Below are positions 34,385 to 42,970 of a stretch of 53,264 nucleotides of DNA, piece by piece (position 1 is the stretch's first letter; every line of letters starts with the position of its first letter). The notes below the pieces were generated by a model. That model had not been told where the DNA came from, ran no database searches, and saw only the letters and a list, made by a program, of their open reading frames with translations. The stretch comes from Clostridiaceae bacterium (lineage in GTDB: Bacteria; Bacillota; Clostridia; Lachnospirales; Lachnospiraceae). Where the stretch lies: the NCBI GenBank assembly GCA_910575795.1, contig CAJTGE010000036.1, forward strand, positions 1-53,264, read 5' to 3'. A program made the position numbers and the translations under genes.

Positions 34385-34925
34385 GTGCGACTTGTTCGCC
34401 GCTGAAAAGGCGGCGCACAGCGCTGTTTTTAACCAGTTCTGTGAACTGATAATTCGAGAGGTGGAATGATAGGGTAACGCCTTGAAACGCCTCCCCTGAT
34501 ACTCCGGCATGCGTCATCACTCTGTGATGAGGTGTGAAGCCCGGTAAAGTCGGCAGAAAGGTGCCGTAACAGATAACGCTGACGAAACCTGTCCAGAGGT
34601 GGACAGCGCACCCCATATGCCGGGGGTCTATAAAATACCTAAGGTGAGAATGGCAGCAATGCCTGACGAAACTCCCGAATGTAAAGGTCTAAAAGTGCCA
34701 CATACAGAAATGTATGTGTGGGTTCATGCCCAGACAGTGCGGTCTAGTAGGAATGGTTGTTACGAACCACCGTGATGTGTTACAGGCACATGCAAGCTGT
34801 CAGGCTTAGAGGGAACACCTAAGGGTATATATGTACAGATAGAATTATCGGAACAAGGAAAGGCAGAGAGTCCTATGGATAATCCGGCGAAGAACAATAA
34901 GCGGATGAATCCCTGCTGAAAGGTC

Positions 34926-36959
34926 GTGGTCGAACTGTCGATGTTGCCTGCGAAAAAGAGGGCGACGGAGGAATGGCCACAAGTCAGGCAGAAAATCAGC
35001 AGTACACACTCTCTAATCATGCAGTCGAGTAAGAATAAGAAATTGTCACTCGAATCAATGAAATGGGGTGATGTACATGACACAAAAGCTAAAAAAAGAA
35101 GCAAACTGCGCCATGCGGAATACTACGACATGCAGAACATCTTTGATGAACTGTATGCAAAAAGCAAAGATGGAGAAATATTCAATAATCTCGTAGAAAT
35201 CATTGCGGCACCAAATAACATCATGCTTGCTTTCAGAAATATTAAAAGTAATGATGGGAGCCATACCGCCGGCACAGATGGGAGAACGATAGAATCCCTG
35301 GCAGATATGTCAGAAGAAGATTTCGTCTCTCTTATTCAAAAACAGTTTACAAGGTATGTGCCAAAAACAGTAAGGAGGGTAGAGATTCCCAAACCAAATG
35401 GGAAATTTAGACCGTTGGGTATACCGTGTATCATAGACAGGATTGTACAGCAATGTATATTGCAGGTCATGGAGCCAATCTGTGAAGCAAAGTTTTATGA
35501 ACATTCATACGGCTTCAGACCTTGCAGGAGTGCTGAAAACGCTGTCTCCTACGCTTACGGACTGGCTCAAAGGAATAAGCTCCACTATGTGGTAGACGTG
35601 GATATAAAGGGTTTCTTTGACAACGTAAATCATAGAAAGCTGTTACAGCAGATATGGACGCTGGGTATACGGGATACCAAACTGATTCAGATAATCAAAG
35701 CAATGCTGAAAGCGCCAATTCAAATGCCAGATGGAGAAATCTTATATCCAGACAGGGGAACCCCTCAGGGCGGCATACTTTCCCCGCTGTTAGCCAACAT
35801 TGTCCTGAACGAACTGGACTGGTGGATAGCGTCACAGTGGGAGGGTATGGCAGACCATATGAAGTCTCCTTGTAAGGTCACATATTATCCGAATGGGGCA
35901 GAGAAAAAGTGCAACAGCTACACGGCGCTCAAAAAGAGCAATCTCAAGGAAATGCGTATAGTCCGGTATGCAGATGATTTTAAAATCTTTTGCAGAAACT
36001 GTAAGGACGCTGACAGAGCATACCATGCGGTTAAGGACTGGCTACTAAAGCGGCTCAAACTGGAAATTTCTGATGAAAAATCAAAGGTCACAAATCTCAG
36101 GAAAAGAGACAGTGAATTTCTGGGGTTCCGTATGAAGCTGATAAGGAAACGCAGGACATGGGTAATCAGTTCAAATGTCTGTGACAAGGCAATGTCGCAT
36201 ATGCAGAAAGAACTCTCAAAAGCAATTATAGAGATTCAAAACAGCAAGACAGCAAGTAACATAAAGAGCAACATTCACGAATACAACGCCAAAGTCATAG
36301 GTATGCAGAACTATTATTGCATTGCTACGAGGATAAATCTGAATTTCAGCCGAATGGCTCATGTGAATAACGGTCGTTTTCTCCATCGGATAGATGGATA
36401 TAAAAAGCAGGGCGAGCTAAACAACAAATATTTAAAAAACCGGTATGGAAAATCGAAGCAAATGCGCTGGATTGGAGATACACCAGTAGTACCTCTGGCA
36501 TATGTGCAGTTTAAAATACCAATGCGCAAGAGCAGGAAAATCAATCCATATACTCCGGACGGAAGAATGGAAATCCACAGCAATCTGAAACTGAACGTTG
36601 AAGATATGCTCTGGCTCATGCGCCACCCGGTAACAGGAGAAACGGTACAGTTCAATGATAACCGAATCTCTCTATATGCCGGACAGGAAGGTAAATGTGC
36701 AATCACCGGGGAACATCTGGAAGTGATTCACTGTATTTGTTACAGAAAATCGAATGAGTGTAAAAATGGCAGAGACAGTTACCGTAATCTGTTGCTTTTA
36801 TCACCTACTGGATATGAACTTATCTCAACAACAGACAGTATAAAGTTCGCTACACTGACAAAGAAGTATGATTTGAATAAGGCACAAATTACTAAAGTAA
36901 ACAAACTGCGTGTTGCCGCAGGATTGGCAGAAATGTCAATGCAAATCGTAACAAACTGA
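34926..36959 (+). CDS. Group II intron reverse transcriptase/maturase (LtrA-like) with C-terminal HNH-like region
   Basis: The 677-aa protein has reverse transcriptase motifs (RRVEIPKPNGKFRPLGIP, YGFRPCRSAENAV, DIKGFFDNVNH, GTPQGGILSPLL, RYADDFKIF), a maturase region and a C-terminal HNH-endonuclease-like segment (CAITGEHLEVIHCICYR, DSYRNLLLLSP). The usual paired histidines of HNH are partly altered. It helps splicing and retrohoming of its intron. The start is uncertain: GTG 34926 or ATG 34941 keep the full N-terminus. Confidence 0.88.
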   Translation: MVELSMLPAKKRATEEWPQVRQKISSTHSLIMQSSKNKKLSLESMKWGDVHDTKAKKRSKLRHAEYYDMQNIFDELYAKSKDGEIFNNLVEIIAAPNNIMLAFRNIKSNDGSHTAGTDGRTIESLADMSEEDFVSLIQKQFTRYVPKTVRRVEIPKPNGKFRPLGIPCIIDRIVQQCILQVMEPICEAKFYEHSYGFRPCRSAENAVSYAYGLAQRNKLHYVVDVDIKGFFDNVNHRKLLQQIWTLGIRDTKLIQIIKAMLKAPIQMPDGEILYPDRGTPQGGILSPLLANIVLNELDWWIASQWEGMADHMKSPCKVTYYPNGAEKKCNSYTALKKSNLKEMRIVRYADDFKIFCRNCKDADRAYHAVKDWLLKRLKLEISDEKSKVTNLRKRDSEFLGFRMKLIRKRRTWVISSNVCDKAMSHMQKELSKAIIEIQNSKTASNIKSNIHEYNAKVIGMQNYYCIATRINLNFSRMAHVNNGRFLHRIDGYKKQGELNNKYLKNRYGKSKQMRWIGDTPVVPLAYVQFKIPMRKSRKINPYTPDGRMEIHSNLKLNVEDMLWLMRHPVTGETVQFNDNRISLYAGQEGKCAITGEHLEVIHCICYRKSNECKNGRDSYRNLLLLSPTGYELISTTDSIKFATLTKKYDLNKAQITKVNKLRVAAGLAEMSMQIVTN

Positions 36960-37013
36960 TTTAGCTAATGTGAAAGAGTGAGTGTGTATCACTGCTGAAA
37001 CTATGCTTGATGG

Positions 37014-37097
37014 GGCGCCGGATGCGGTGAAAGTCGAATGTCCGGTGCTAGCCGGGGGAAAAGCCGGAGATAACATCAAAGGCTTACCTATCGGAAC
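37014..37097 (+). ncRNA. Group II intron domains V and VI
   Basis: GCGCCGGATGCGGTGAAAGT begins a domain V hairpin (about 37014-37049) with the typical bulged stem. A domain VI stem (GCCGGGGGAAAAGCCGG) carrying a candidate branch-point adenosine follows. The intron ends at 37097. Confidence 0.8.
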
Positions 37098-37444
37098 CGC
37101 TGGCCTATATCAAGAACGAGGCCGACATCCTTAAATTTGTGGATGCCCTCATTTCCAACACCAAGGGCGAGGGCAAGGAGGGCGACCCGTTCTGGACAAA
37201 ATCGGAAACTTTGCTCTACTGCGCTTTGATCGCCTATATCATTTTCGAGGGCCCCGCCGAGGATCGGAACATGAACACTCTGGTGGATATGATTTCCGGG
37301 ATGGAGGTCAAAGAGGATGACGAGGAATTTATGAACGCCGTGGACTATATGTTTTCCGGGCTGGAAAAGAGAAAGCCGGATTGTTTCGCTGTCAAGCAGT
37401 ACAAAAAGTACAAGCTGGCCAGCGGTGATATATGCTCTAAATGA
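37098..37444 (+). pseudogene. VirD4/TraG, exon 2 fragment cut by the mobilisable element
   Basis: After the intron the frame continues PLAYIKNEADILKFVDALI, then NMNTLVDMISGMEVKEDDEEF and RKPDCFAVKQYKKYKLASG, all VirD4-like. From 37426 the sequence leaves the family (DICSK, stop at 37442-37444). By recall, VirD4 proteins continue KTAKSILISCGARLA at this point, and that sequence appears at 53119 onward. The coupling protein is therefore inactive in this copy. Confidence 0.8.
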
Positions 37445-37498
37445 CTTCTTAATCACGAGATTTTCTCATGGTTAGTGAAGAACCCATTTAGAGCATAT
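37430..37498 (+). promoter_or_regulatory. Long hairpin before the large serine recombinase gene
   Basis: ATATGCTCTAAATG (37430-37443) is perfectly complementary to 37485-37498. Inner bases CTTC and GAAG, and GAGA and TCTC, continue the pairing. The hairpin lies between the element's left end and the recombinase ribosome site. It may be a recombinase-binding region, an attenuator, or a guard against read-through from virD4. Confidence 0.6.
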
Positions 37499-37520
37499 TT
37501 CATGTAAGGAGGCAGACGCT

Positions 37521-39401
37521 ATGACGAAAACCAAGATTACCCCGCTGTACGAGAGGCTCTCCCGTGACGATGAACTCCAAGGTGAGAGTAATTCCATCAG
37601 CAACCAGAAATCCATGCTGGAAGATTACGCTCGCCGTAACGGTTTTCCCAACCCGACCCATTTCACGGACGATGGAATCTCCGGAACCCGGTTCGACCGC
37701 CCCGGATTCATCGCCATGATGGAGGAAGTGGAGGCCGGGAATGTGGAGGCAATCATCATCAAAGACATGAGCCGCCTAGGACGTGATTATCTCAAAGTCG
37801 GCCAGGTCATGGAAATCCTGCGGCAGAGAGGCGTCCGTCTGATCGCCATCAATGACGGAGTGGACAGCGCCAACGGAGAGAATGATTTTACCCCGTTCTT
37901 GAACATCATGTATGAATTTTACGCCAGAGATACCAGCCGCAAGATTAAATCCGTGTTCAAGGCAAAAGGCATGAGCGGCAAGCACCTGACCGGTACGGTC
38001 ATTTACGGCTACTTGTGGGACGAAAAACGGGAACACTGGATTGTGGACGAAGAAGCCGCTGATGTGGTGCGCCGGATATTCGCTATGACTTTGGAGGGAT
38101 ATGGCCCTTACCAGATTGCGAATCGGCTGTCACAGGAAAAGATTGAGATACCATCCCTGCACCTGTCCCATTACGGAGAGGGCGTGAATCAATCCAAGAC
38201 GTTTAAAGACCCTTATGGCTGGGGTTCTTCCACTATCGTCAATATCCTGAAAAAGCGTGAGTATTTAGGCCACACCATCAACTTTAAGACCCGCAAGCAT
38301 TTCAAGGACAAGAAAAGCCACTACGTTGACGAAAATGAATGGGTAATCTTTGAGGATACCCACGCCGCCATTATCGACCCGGAAACCTTTGAGAATGTGC
38401 AGAGAATCCGCTCCAACGTGAAGCGTTACCCGGACGGCTGGGGAGAAGCCGCACCGCTCACCGGCCTGCTCTGCTGCGCCGACTGCGGCGGCAAGATGTA
38501 CGTCCACCGCACCAACAACGGCAAGCGTATCTCACAATATACCTGCTCCCAATATAGCAAGGTTCCGGTTGGCGTCCTCTGCTCCACGCAGCACCGAATC
38601 AACGAAAGCGCCGTCCTGACACTGGTTTCCGATATGCTCCGGGCGATTGCGGAGTATTCCAGAAATGACCGGGCAGAGTTTATCAAAGCGGTTCAGGAAA
38701 CCCAGGCCGAGCAGCAGGCCAGCGACATCACCAGAAAGAGGAAACGGCTGGCGGCGGCACAGAAACGGGCCGGGGAACTGGAAAAACTGATATGCAAGAT
38801 TTATGAGGACAATGTGCTGGGCAAGCTGCCGGACACAAGATATGCCGCCCTGGACGCACAATATGCAAAGGAGCAGGAAGCACTTTCCGGCGAGATTGCC
38901 GAACTGGAAAAGACAATCGCCGGATATGAGCAGAGCCGGAAATCAGCGGAGAAATTTATCGCCCTTGTTGACAAGTACGAGAATTTTAATAACCTGACTA
39001 CCACCATGCTGAATGAGTTTGTGGAGAAAATCCTTGTCCATGAGCGTGACCGAAAAGGCAGTGCTGAAACCACGCAGGAGGTTGAGATTTACTTCAATTT
39101 TGTCGGGAGGTATATACCGCCCCACTTCGGGGAAGTGAACCTCACGCCGGAGGAACTGGAAGCCCTGCGGAAAAAGGAGGAACGCAAGGACAAGCTACAC
39201 CAGGCGTATCTCCGGCGCAAAGCCAACGGGACACAAAAACGGTACGAAAATAAAATCAGGGCAAAGAAAAAGGCTGAAATCGAGGCAAAGAAAGCCGCTA
39301 TCCGTGCCGAGGATATGGAAAAAGGCGTGTTTATCCCGGCCAGCAACCTGCCAAAAAAAGAACCCCAAAAAGCACCAGTACCGGACAGAGCCGCTATGTA
39401 G
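37521..39401 (+). CDS. tnpX: Large serine recombinase (TnpX-like)
   Basis: The 626-aa protein has the resolvase domain with the nucleophile Ser14 in YERLSRDD and KDMSRLGRDYLKVG retaining the catalytic arginines. A recombinase domain follows (GYLWDEKREHWIVDEE, YGWGSSTIVNILKKREYLG), then a zinc ribbon (LLCCADCGGKMYVH), a coiled coil (about 390-475) and a DUF4368-like basic end. It excises and inserts the element. AAGGAGG precedes the ATG. Its intact active site contrasts with the defective proteins at 598 and 21353. Confidence 0.9.
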   Translation: MTKTKITPLYERLSRDDELQGESNSISNQKSMLEDYARRNGFPNPTHFTDDGISGTRFDRPGFIAMMEEVEAGNVEAIIIKDMSRLGRDYLKVGQVMEILRQRGVRLIAINDGVDSANGENDFTPFLNIMYEFYARDTSRKIKSVFKAKGMSGKHLTGTVIYGYLWDEKREHWIVDEEAADVVRRIFAMTLEGYGPYQIANRLSQEKIEIPSLHLSHYGEGVNQSKTFKDPYGWGSSTIVNILKKREYLGHTINFKTRKHFKDKKSHYVDENEWVIFEDTHAAIIDPETFENVQRIRSNVKRYPDGWGEAAPLTGLLCCADCGGKMYVHRTNNGKRISQYTCSQYSKVPVGVLCSTQHRINESAVLTLVSDMLRAIAEYSRNDRAEFIKAVQETQAEQQASDITRKRKRLAAAQKRAGELEKLICKIYEDNVLGKLPDTRYAALDAQYAKEQEALSGEIAELEKTIAGYEQSRKSAEKFIALVDKYENFNNLTTTMLNEFVEKILVHERDRKGSAETTQEVEIYFNFVGRYIPPHFGEVNLTPEELEALRKKEERKDKLHQAYLRRKANGTQKRYENKIRAKKKAEIEAKKAAIRAEDMEKGVFIPASNLPKKEPQKAPVPDRAAM

Positions 39402-39440
39402 GCGGCTGGCATATCACAGAAAGGACAAGGAGGCATACAC

Positions 39441-39794
39441 ATGAATGGACTGACTTATACAAAAGTTGGCGATTACTATATCCCGAATCTGGTATTGAAG
39501 GAGCAGCCGGACACGCCAATCGGCAGGTATGGGCGCATGAGGCTCCGTTATCTGAAAGAACACCGGAAAGGGCTGTATACCAGCCTGCTCCTAACGGAAA
39601 AGCTCTATCCCCATTTGTTGGAGATTGACGAGGCCGCCAATGAGCGAATGGATATTCTTATGCCACAGTTGATGAAGGCCGCCGGTGTGACCGAGGAACT
39701 GAAAGCGGACGACCAGATGAAATGGGTGGGGCTGGCAAATAACTGTAAGGCGCAGGCGGAAGAAATCATTTGCGCAGAATTGATTTATAACTAA
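39441..39794 (+). CDS. tnpV: TnpV-family transposon protein
   Basis: The 117-aa protein (LTYTKVGDYYIPNLVL, RYGRMRLRYLKEHRKGLYT, MKWVGLANNCKAQAEEI) matches the TnpV family found after tnpX in Tn4451-type elements. Function is not established. AAGGAGG lies upstream, and the gene follows tnpX by 39 bases. Confidence 0.82.
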   Translation: MNGLTYTKVGDYYIPNLVLKEQPDTPIGRYGRMRLRYLKEHRKGLYTSLLLTEKLYPHLLEIDEAANERMDILMPQLMKAAGVTEELKADDQMKWVGLANNCKAQAEEIICAELIYN

Positions 39795-39919
39795 AGGCAA
39801 GGTATAATAATAAAATATTCCTCATTTTCTTTTCATAAATGAATTTGAGGTTTCACCTTGTCGCACTCTGCAATAAAATTTTTTAGTGTGGAGTAAAAGG
39901 AAAGGAGGATTGGGGATTT

Positions 39920-39949
39920 ATGCTTAATCCTATCGTTATTGTTGCGTAA
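39920..39949 (+). CDS. Short leader peptide MLNPIVIVA
   Basis: ATG 39920 has a strong ribosome site AAAGGAGGATTGGGG. It encodes nine residues and stops at TAA. GTTGCG near its end pairs with CGCAAC just downstream (about 39970), so ribosome position on the leader could change the fold before the gene at 40038. The gap 39795-40037 holds no other gene. Confidence 0.45.
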   Translation: MLNPIVIVA

Positions 39950-40037
39950 GCAAGGCTATCGCAACGATTAAAAAGTGAATAGGTGTTGCGGATAGACCTT
40001 GCAGTTCCTGGTAGACAAATCACATTAGGAGTGCAAA

Positions 40038-40316
40038 ATGGGTTACAAAAAAGCAACACACGTTCTGCCGCATGATTTACTTCTGAAAGTTCAGGAATAC
40101 ATTGATGGAGAATTTTTGTATATCCCCAGAATTTCTGATAACAAAAAAAGCTGGGGAGAAACCACCTCAACACGTCAGGAATTACAAGATAGAAACCAAC
40201 GTATTTATGATGACTACCTTGCAGGGAAACGAATGGAGTTCCTTGCCGAAAAATATTTTCTATCTTTGAAAAGTATTCAGAGAATTATCGGGCAGTTAAA
40301 AAAAGAATATAATTGA
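40038..40316 (+). CDS. CD3324-family protein
   Basis: The 92-aa protein begins GYKKATHVLPHDLLLKVQEY and ends with a helix-turn-helix-like segment (GKRMEFLAEKYFLSLKSIQRIIGQL). Members occur widely in clostridial mobile elements and are annotated as CD3324 family. A DNA-binding role is likely from the C-terminal helices but unproven. Confidence 0.7.
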   Translation: MGYKKATHVLPHDLLLKVQEYIDGEFLYIPRISDNKKSWGETTSTRQELQDRNQRIYDDYLAGKRMEFLAEKYFLSLKSIQRIIGQLKKEYN

Positions 40317-40317
40317 C

Positions 40318-40360
40318 AGAAATGGGCTGGTATTATTTCAAAATATATCAGCCCATTTCT
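40318..40360 (+). terminator. Terminator-like hairpin
   Basis: AGAAATGGGCTG is perfectly complementary to CAGCCCATTTCT (40349-40360). The T-run after it is weak. It closes the CD3324-family gene. Confidence 0.6.
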
Positions 40361-40451
40361 TATGTTTATTTATAAAAAGAGTATTAGGTTTGGTTCTGTA
40401 TTATATGATGATACAATTTATTTGCAAGAAACATAAGGAGGTATGGCTTTT

Positions 40452-40490
40452 ATGAAAAAATGTTGTGACAATCCGCCTTTTAGTTTTTAG
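40452..40490 (+). CDS. Short reading frame MKKCCDNPPFSF, possible leader peptide
   Basis: The frame has a good ribosome site (AAGGAGGT upstream) but encodes only 12 residues. It lies just before the DUF1062 gene. It may be a leader peptide or the start of a lost gene. Confidence 0.35.
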   Translation: MKKCCDNPPFSF

Positions 40491-40516
40491 ATTTAAGAAT
40501 CAGGAGGAATTACGGA

Positions 40517-41092
40517 GTGAAAAAAATTATATGGGAAGTACAAAGCCTTTCCTTGTTGCCTGTATTAAAATATTGCAAGAAATGTGGAAGAAAAAATCTG
40601 TTTGCTTGTTCACGGCAATTCCGGGTAAATGCCCAGCGCAGATACCTGGATATTTGGTTAATTTACAAATGCTGTGATTGCAATACCACATGGAACGCTA
40701 CTGTTTATTCCCGTATTTCTCCACAAGCAATAAAGCCGCAGCTATTGGACGGATTTTATAAAAATGATAACAAACTTGTAGAGAAATATGCAATGGATAG
40801 CCAGTTTTTACAAGAGAATGGTGTGGAAGTCGGTTTGCCCCAATATTCTGTTATTGGTGATTGCTTTTCTCTGAATGAAACCGTACAACTTGAAATCAAA
40901 AGTAAGTATTCTCTTTCTGTTAAGGTATCTTCTATTGTGAGAAACAAATTACTTCTGTCAGAAAAGGAATATCTACAACTGATTACAAGTGGGAAAATAA
41001 AGAGTTTTCCCAATCAGGATTTAAAAAAATGTAAATTGAAAGAAGGTGTTACCCTTGTTTTTGATAATGAACTACAAATGAGTAGAATTTGA
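40517..41092 (+). CDS. DUF1062-domain protein
   Basis: The 191-aa protein has a CxxC zinc-binding pair (LKYCKKCGRKNLFACSRQFR) and a second (YKCCDCNTTWN), followed by a DUF1062-like body. Function is unknown. The start is GTG 40517, with GGAGGAATTACGG upstream. AT-rich codons differ from the tnpX region, so it is probably captured cargo. Confidence 0.72.
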   Translation: MKKIIWEVQSLSLLPVLKYCKKCGRKNLFACSRQFRVNAQRRYLDIWLIYKCCDCNTTWNATVYSRISPQAIKPQLLDGFYKNDNKLVEKYAMDSQFLQENGVEVGLPQYSVIGDCFSLNETVQLEIKSKYSLSVKVSSIVRNKLLLSEKEYLQLITSGKIKSFPNQDLKKCKLKEGVTLVFDNELQMSRI

Positions 41093-41172
41093 ATTAAGAA
41101 AAATCATCTGCCGAATAATGGCGAAAGAAAAAAAGCCGTTATACAGCAGACATATTTGTATGTGCCCATAAG

Positions 41173-41215
41173 ACAGCGGTTTTGAGAAAGGCAAAGCCGC
41201 TGTTTCTTTATTTAC
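41173..41215 (+). terminator. Rho-independent terminator
   Basis: ACAGCGGTTTTG pairs with CAAAGCCGCTGT (41192-41203), and TTTCTTTATTT follows. It ends the DUF1062 transcript. Confidence 0.65.
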
Positions 41216-41270
41216 AAAAAGATTGTTGCCCTAGTATTTCCCAAATTGGCGGCTGGTGAAAGGAGCCGTC

Positions 41271-41381
41271 ATGAATCATAACCTGTTTTTACAAAATCGG
41301 CTAAAAAATAAGCGATTAAAAAAATCCATTTCCCACAAAGGGAACTGTCTACACACAAATGCGAAATTTGTCATATTCTAA
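41271..41381 (+). CDS. Small basic hypothetical protein (36 aa)
   Basis: ATG 41271 follows GTGAAAGGAGC. The product is lysine- and asparagine-rich (NHNLFLQNRLKNKRLKKS at its start). I do not recognise it. The rest of the 41093-41527 gap contains a terminator before it and two hairpins after it. Confidence 0.4.
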   Translation: MNHNLFLQNRLKNKRLKKSISHKGNCLHTNAKFVIF

Positions 41382-41481
41382 CTGAATACCGTATCTTATG
41401 CGTCCGAATGGAATTTAACCATCCGGGCGCTTTTGTTTTCTTGGGAGGCGCACATGCTCCCCACTGCCGTTCCCCGCCTCG

Positions 41482-41518
41482 CTCCGTTCAGGAATCTTTG
41501 CAAAAAATCTGAACGGAG
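41482..41518 (+). promoter_or_regulatory. Hairpin overlapping the ribosome site of the first sigma-like gene
   Basis: CTCCGTTCAG (41482-41491) is a perfect complement of CTGAACGGAG (41509-41518). The second arm runs into GGAGGAAAGGAAG, the ribosome site for ATG 41528. The stem would hide part of the site and could limit translation. Confidence 0.55.
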
Positions 41519-41527
41519 GAAAGGAAG

Positions 41528-41923
41528 ATGGAAGTCACCATCAATATAGACGGACAAGCCCTGTCCGTGGAGGTCACAGTCGAAGTATACGAGTATCTGG
41601 ACAAAGCCGGCCACAAGGAAGAAAACCTTGCCCATGAAAAGCGGAGGCACTGGGACAGCCGGGAGTTTGATGAGTACATAATCCTCACCGAAGGGCGCTC
41701 CTGCTACTACCAGACACCGGAACAGTGGGTATGCAGGAAAGAAACCATGCTGGAGATTAAGGCCGCCCTTGCGCTCTGTACCGAGGCGCAGCGCTGCCGG
41801 TTCCTGCTCTACGCATTGGACGGTTTGAGTTATGCCGAGATTGCCGGGCTTTGCCGCTGCTCCAAAGCTGCCATACAGGACAGCATTGAGGCGGTACGGA
41901 AGAAAATCAAAAAATTTTTCTGA
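41528..41923 (+). CDS. Sigma-70-region-4-like regulator
   Basis: The 131-aa protein ends with a helix-turn-helix (ALDGLSYAEIAGLCRCSKAAIQDSIEAVRKKIKKF) like sigma region 4. No region 2 is visible. Such proteins are common in clostridial mobile elements and probably regulate transfer genes. A possible translational hairpin precedes it. Confidence 0.72.
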   Translation: MEVTINIDGQALSVEVTVEVYEYLDKAGHKEENLAHEKRRHWDSREFDEYIILTEGRSCYYQTPEQWVCRKETMLEIKAALALCTEAQRCRFLLYALDGLSYAEIAGLCRCSKAAIQDSIEAVRKKIKKFF

Positions 41924-42046
41924 TACAGACCCTACGATTGGCCGATTTCGGGCTAAGCAGTGAAGGGAACTTTTTCCCTATCATATTTTCGGGGAGGACA
42001 AGCAGGAAACCGCTGCCTGTCCTCTCTGTATTTTAGGAGGTCAGTC

Positions 42047-42496
42047 ATGAAAACAATCAATCTAAGGTACTGTTATCCCTACTACACCGGGGACGTGTTT
42101 GTGGAGGTATCGGACGAAGTGGCCGAGGTCATGGTGCAGTCTGTCCGGGAGATGTACAACTATGACCGCCGGGCACGTTACCACAAGGCATTTTACTCCC
42201 TGGACGCTTTTGACTGGATGGAGAAGTACGCACTGGAACACAGCCCGTCAGCGGAAGAAATTATCCTGTTGAAAGAGGAACAGGCCGCCCATGAAAAGCT
42301 GCTTGCCATGCTGGACGAGGCGCTCTCCATTATCACTCCCATGCAGGCAAGACGTGTTAAGGGCTATTACATCAGGGGATTAGATTTTACTCGGATTGCC
42401 AAAGAGGAAGGCGTTGACAAAAGTGTGGTAAACCGTTCCGTACACCGTGGCCTGAAATGTATGCGTGAGTTTTATAGCCGTCAGCAGACGGAATGA
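42047..42496 (+). CDS. Sigma-like DNA-binding protein A
   Basis: The 149-aa protein has an N-terminal segment INLRYCYPYYTGDVFVEVS, then a long helical middle and a region-4-like end (YIRGLDFTRIAKEEGVDKSV). ATG 42047 follows TAGGAGG; the longer upstream frame lacks conservation. It is a paralogue of the next gene, sharing EVSDEVAE and the C-terminal helices. Confidence 0.75.
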   Translation: MKTINLRYCYPYYTGDVFVEVSDEVAEVMVQSVREMYNYDRRARYHKAFYSLDAFDWMEKYALEHSPSAEEIILLKEEQAAHEKLLAMLDEALSIITPMQARRVKGYYIRGLDFTRIAKEEGVDKSVVNRSVHRGLKCMREFYSRQQTE

Positions 42497-42506
42497 GGTG
42501 CGGCCT

Positions 42507-42965
42507 ATGCAGACAATCAACCTGAAAAAATATTATTACCCGCTTTTTGCCACAGACACATTGATTGAGGTATCGGACGAGGTGGCCGAGGCTCTGCTGC
42601 TTATGCGGAGGGAGGAAAACAACCGCATCCGCAAAATCTGGTATCACAAGGCGTACTATTCCCTTGATTGTGAGGACGGGATTGAAAACTGTGCCTTTGA
42701 TTTTACCGCCAAATCCCCGGAGGAGATTCTGCTAGAACAGGAGGAAGAACAGCTTTTCCTTGCCACACTGGAACATTTGTCCGAAGCTATGGATAATCTG
42801 ACGGACATACAGGCAAGGCGTATCCATGCCCGCTACATACTTGGCAAAAAACTGATTGAGATTGCCGCAGAGGAAGGTGTGAGCGTATCCGTGGTACAGC
42901 AGACCGTTAAGAGCGGCTTAAAGCGAATGCGGAATTATTTTGAGAAAAAGAAGTGGAGGGAATAA
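42507..42965 (+). CDS. Sigma-like DNA-binding protein B
   Basis: The 152-aa protein starts MQTINLKKYYYPLFATDTLI and shares IEVSDEVAEAL with protein A. Its region-4-like end reads LGKKLIEIAAEEGVSVSVVQ. Ten bases separate it from protein A, so the two form a tandem pair that likely arose by duplication. GAGGTG lies before ATG 42507. Confidence 0.75.
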   Translation: MQTINLKKYYYPLFATDTLIEVSDEVAEALLLMRREENNRIRKIWYHKAYYSLDCEDGIENCAFDFTAKSPEEILLEQEEEQLFLATLEHLSEAMDNLTDIQARRIHARYILGKKLIEIAAEEGVSVSVVQQTVKSGLKRMRNYFEKKKWRE

Positions 42966-42970
42966 GGAAA

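Larger units (their letters stand above)
34385..37097 (+). mobile_element. Group II intron in virD4 with intron-encoded reverse transcriptase
   Basis: The element begins GTGCG, the standard group II 5' end. It ends in AC after domain V and VI sequences, and encodes a reverse transcriptase. Joining 34384 to 37098 makes the codon CCG and continues the VirD4 sequence with PLAYIKNEADI without frame change, which fixes both boundaries. The 5' part (34385-34925) is the ribozyme region. Length is 2713 bp. Confidence 0.88.
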
